A stretch of DNA of 64,000 bases from JAVJSD01 sp040219575. Its GTDB lineage: Bacteria > Planctomycetota > Planctomycetia > Pirellulales > Pirellulaceae. Both the position numbers and the translations under genes were made by a program. A model generated the notes under the pieces. That model was given only the letters and a program-made list of their open reading frames with translations, had not been told where the DNA came from and did not search any database. Location of the stretch: the NCBI GenBank assembly GCA_040219575.1, contig JAVJSD010000090.1, positions 1 through 64,000 on the forward strand, in the 5' to 3' direction. This document shows, one piece after another, positions 62,280 through 64,000 of the stretch; position 1 is the stretch's first letter; each line of letters begins with the position of its first letter.

Positions 62280-64000
62280 ATGTCCCGCGAAACGGACGCT
62301 GATTTGCTGTTCGGACTGTTGGCCGTGCAGACCGAGTTCATCGACCGCGCCAAGCTGCGCGAGGCGCTCGCCGCCTGGTCGCAAGACAAGCGTCGGACCC
62401 TCTCCGAGGTGCTTTGCGCGCAGGGTTCGATCGACTCCGCCGAGCAGTCGCTGCTGGAGCAAATCGTGCAGCGAAAAATCGACAGCCACCGGGGCGACGC
62501 CTCGGCCAGTCTCGACGACACCGCCGCCTTGGCGTTTTTGCGCGACGAACTCACCAGCCTCGGCGACAAAGACATCGACCGCACGCTCAGCCGACATCCC
62601 GGGGGAGATTTCGACTCGCTCGCCACGCAGGTTCCCGGCGACACGCCCGCATTCGCCACCACGTCGCCAGGCACACTGGCCCACGGCGGCGAGACGGTCT
62701 TCGACGCCCCGGGCGACGGCGCCTCGTTCAGCGACCAGATGCGTTTCACGCCAATTCGCAAACACGCCGAAGGAGGCCTGGGAGAAGTCTCGATCGCCGC
62801 CGACCGCGAACTCAAACGGGAAGTCGCCCTCAAAGAGATCAAGTCCCGCTTCGCCGACGATGTCGCCAGCCGGCGGCGGTTCGTGCTCGAAGGCGAGATC
62901 ACCGGCGCGCTGGAGCATCCCGGCGTCGTCCCGGTGTACGGCATGGGCGCCCACGCCGACGGCCGCCCGTATTACGCCATGCGGTTTATTCGCGGCGAGA
63001 GCCTTCGCGAGGCAATCAACGCCTTTCACAAGAATGCGGAGTTGGCGGCCAATCCCGGCCAGCGCCTGCTCGCCCTGCAAAAACTCTTGCGCCGCTTTAT
63101 CGACGCCTGCCACACGATGCAATACGCCCACAGCCGCGGCGTGCTGCACCGCGACCTGAAGCCCGACAACATCATGCTCGGCCCTTACGGCGAAACGCTG
63201 GTGATCGACTGGGGGTTGGCCCGGTTGTTCAATCGCGGGGACGAGGTCCGCGAGTCGGTCGACGAGCGGAGCCTGCATCCCGACGCGCACTCGCCGATCG
63301 ACGGCACCGCCCAGGGCCGCGTGGTGGGAACGCTGCAATACATGTCGCCCGAGCAGGCCCTCGGCTGGCACCAGCGGCTGACGCCGGCCAGCGACGTCTT
63401 CGCGCTCGGCGCGATCCTGTATTCGATCCTCACCGGCCAGCCGCCCATTGCCGGCGCCACGTTCGACCAGTTGCACGAAAAGGCGCTGGCCGCCGAGTTT
63501 CCCCCGCCGCGGGCCGTGAACGACCGTGTGCCGCGGGCGCTCGAGGCGATCTGCACCAAAGCGATGGCCAAGAGCACTGCCGATCGCTACGCCGACGCGG
63601 GACAGTTGGCCGACGACATCGAGGCCTACCTGGCGGGCGAACCGGTCTCGGCCTGGGACGAGCCATTCACGGTCCGCGCGGCCCGCTGGATGCGGCGGCA
63701 TCGCACCTTCGTGGTCGCCGGACTGGCGACGCTCGGCGTGTCGCTCGCGGCGCTGGTGGTGGTCGTCGCCGTGCTGGGAACCAAGAACGCCGAAATCGCC
63801 GCCCAGCGCGACGTGGCGGAGCAGAACCTCGTCGCGGCCCGCGGCGCCGTCCGCGAGTCGCTCATCCGCATCGCCGAAGACGAACGCCTCAAGGCCCAGG
63901 GGCTCGAGCAACTGCGGCTCGACCTGCTCAAGGCGCCCGAGCCGTACTACGCGAAATTCCTCGCCCAATCGCCCGACGATCCCGCCCTGCGGTTCGAACA
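62280..64000 (+). CDS. Serine/threonine protein kinase (Hanks type), cut by the window end
   Basis: At least 573 residues, with the C-terminus beyond the window. The ATG at 62280 has ggag about 8 nt upstream. The N-terminal ~155 residues form a helical, family-variable extension. The kinase domain begins near residue 160 with a Gly-rich loop (EGGLGEVSIAAD) and lysine VALKEIK. The catalytic loop is HRDLKPDN, metal motif IDWGLAR (DWG in place of DFG) and APE-equivalent SPEQALGW. A transmembrane helix (about 475-497, VAGLATLGVSLAALVVVVAVLG) follows, so the kinase faces the cytoplasm and the rest is outside. This layout is common in planctomycete PknB-like kinases; the missing C-terminal part probably carries the sensor. 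Confidence 0.9.
   Translation, partial: MSRETDADLLFGLLAVQTEFIDRAKLREALAAWSQDKRRTLSEVLCAQGSIDSAEQSLLEQIVQRKIDSHRGDASASLDDTAALAFLRDELTSLGDKDIDRTLSRHPGGDFDSLATQVPGDTPAFATTSPGTLAHGGETVFDAPGDGASFSDQMRFTPIRKHAEGGLGEVSIAADRELKREVALKEIKSRFADDVASRRRFVLEGEITGALEHPGVVPVYGMGAHADGRPYYAMRFIRGESLREAINAFHKNAELAANPGQRLLALQKLLRRFIDACHTMQYAHSRGVLHRDLKPDNIMLGPYGETLVIDWGLARLFNRGDEVRESVDERSLHPDAHSPIDGTAQGRVVGTLQYMSPEQALGWHQRLTPASDVFALGAILYSILTGQPPIAGATFDQLHEKALAAEFPPPRAVNDRVPRALEAICTKAMAKSTADRYADAGQLADDIEAYLAGEPVSAWDEPFTVRAARWMRRHRTFVVAGLATLGVSLAALVVVVAVLGTKNAEIAAQRDVAEQNLVAARGAVRESLIRIAEDERLKAQGLEQLRLDLLKAPEPYYAKFLAQSPDDPALRFE

Overview
This window looks like a chromosomal segment of a Planctomycetota bacterium, probably from the Pirellulales/Planctomycetia. 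The evidence is high GC, the DUF1549/DUF1553 plus DUF1501 pair, two secreted sulfatases, two Gfo/Idh/MocA oxidoreductases, a Hanks-type kinase with a DWG motif, a TPPII-like subtilase, and many intergenic repeats. I see no rRNA, tRNA, CRISPR array, prophage or transposase gene. About fifty protein genes lie on both strands in short operons.

Layout. 0.3-5 kb: an MNIO (DUF692) plus DUF2063 pair, a thioredoxin-reductase-like ferredoxin/flavodoxin reductase and an MFS transporter. 5-13.9 kb: a 1263-residue TPPII-like protease, a pyrophosphate-type phosphofructokinase followed by adenylate kinase, a BON protein, PII (GlnB) and a sugar-phosphate-isomerase-like TIM barrel. 14-16.5 kb: an ArsR regulator with a visible promoter/operator, an aquaglyceroporin and a secreted transglutaminase. 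16.7-21 kb: a COG0523 metallochaperone, an LptB-like ATPase, and a signal peptidase I carrying a very large insertion. 21.6-28.7 kb: a sulfatase, TatD, a voltage-sensor-like channel with RCK domain and no recognisable K+ filter, a redoxin lipoprotein, and a homologue of tRNA-queuosine mannosyltransferase.

28.8-36.8 kb holds the most interesting block. A type II fatty-acid-synthase-like set (dehydratase, ACP, ketosynthase, nearby SDR reductase) is interleaved with two different CrtI-like FAD desaturases/isomerases and a 3beta-HSD-like epimerase. This suggests a dedicated polyene or otherwise modified acyl-ACP pathway. The parts resemble the candidate ladderane operons of anammox planctomycetes, but nothing in the sequence identifies the product.

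36.8-44.8 kb: a sulfatase and a beta-propeller glycosidase-like gene enclosed by a 103-bp repeat in inverted orientation (94/103 identical), then a sulfotransferase-FkbM fusion, an oxidoreductase and a HEAT lipoprotein. 45.5-49.5 kb: a MacAB-like efflux operon whose adaptor has a Gly/Pro-rich tail and paired EF-hands. 49.7-64 kb: a small membrane protein, a second oxidoreductase, an AT-richer unknown secreted protein, a class III aminotransferase, an HDOD protein, the DUF1549/1553-DUF1501 pair, an MFS transporter and a protein kinase cut by the window end.

Repeats are a theme. At least five dispersed palindromic families, several arrays built on 7-nt units, and repeated 12-19-nt tandem duplications (in genes and spacers) fill most gaps.
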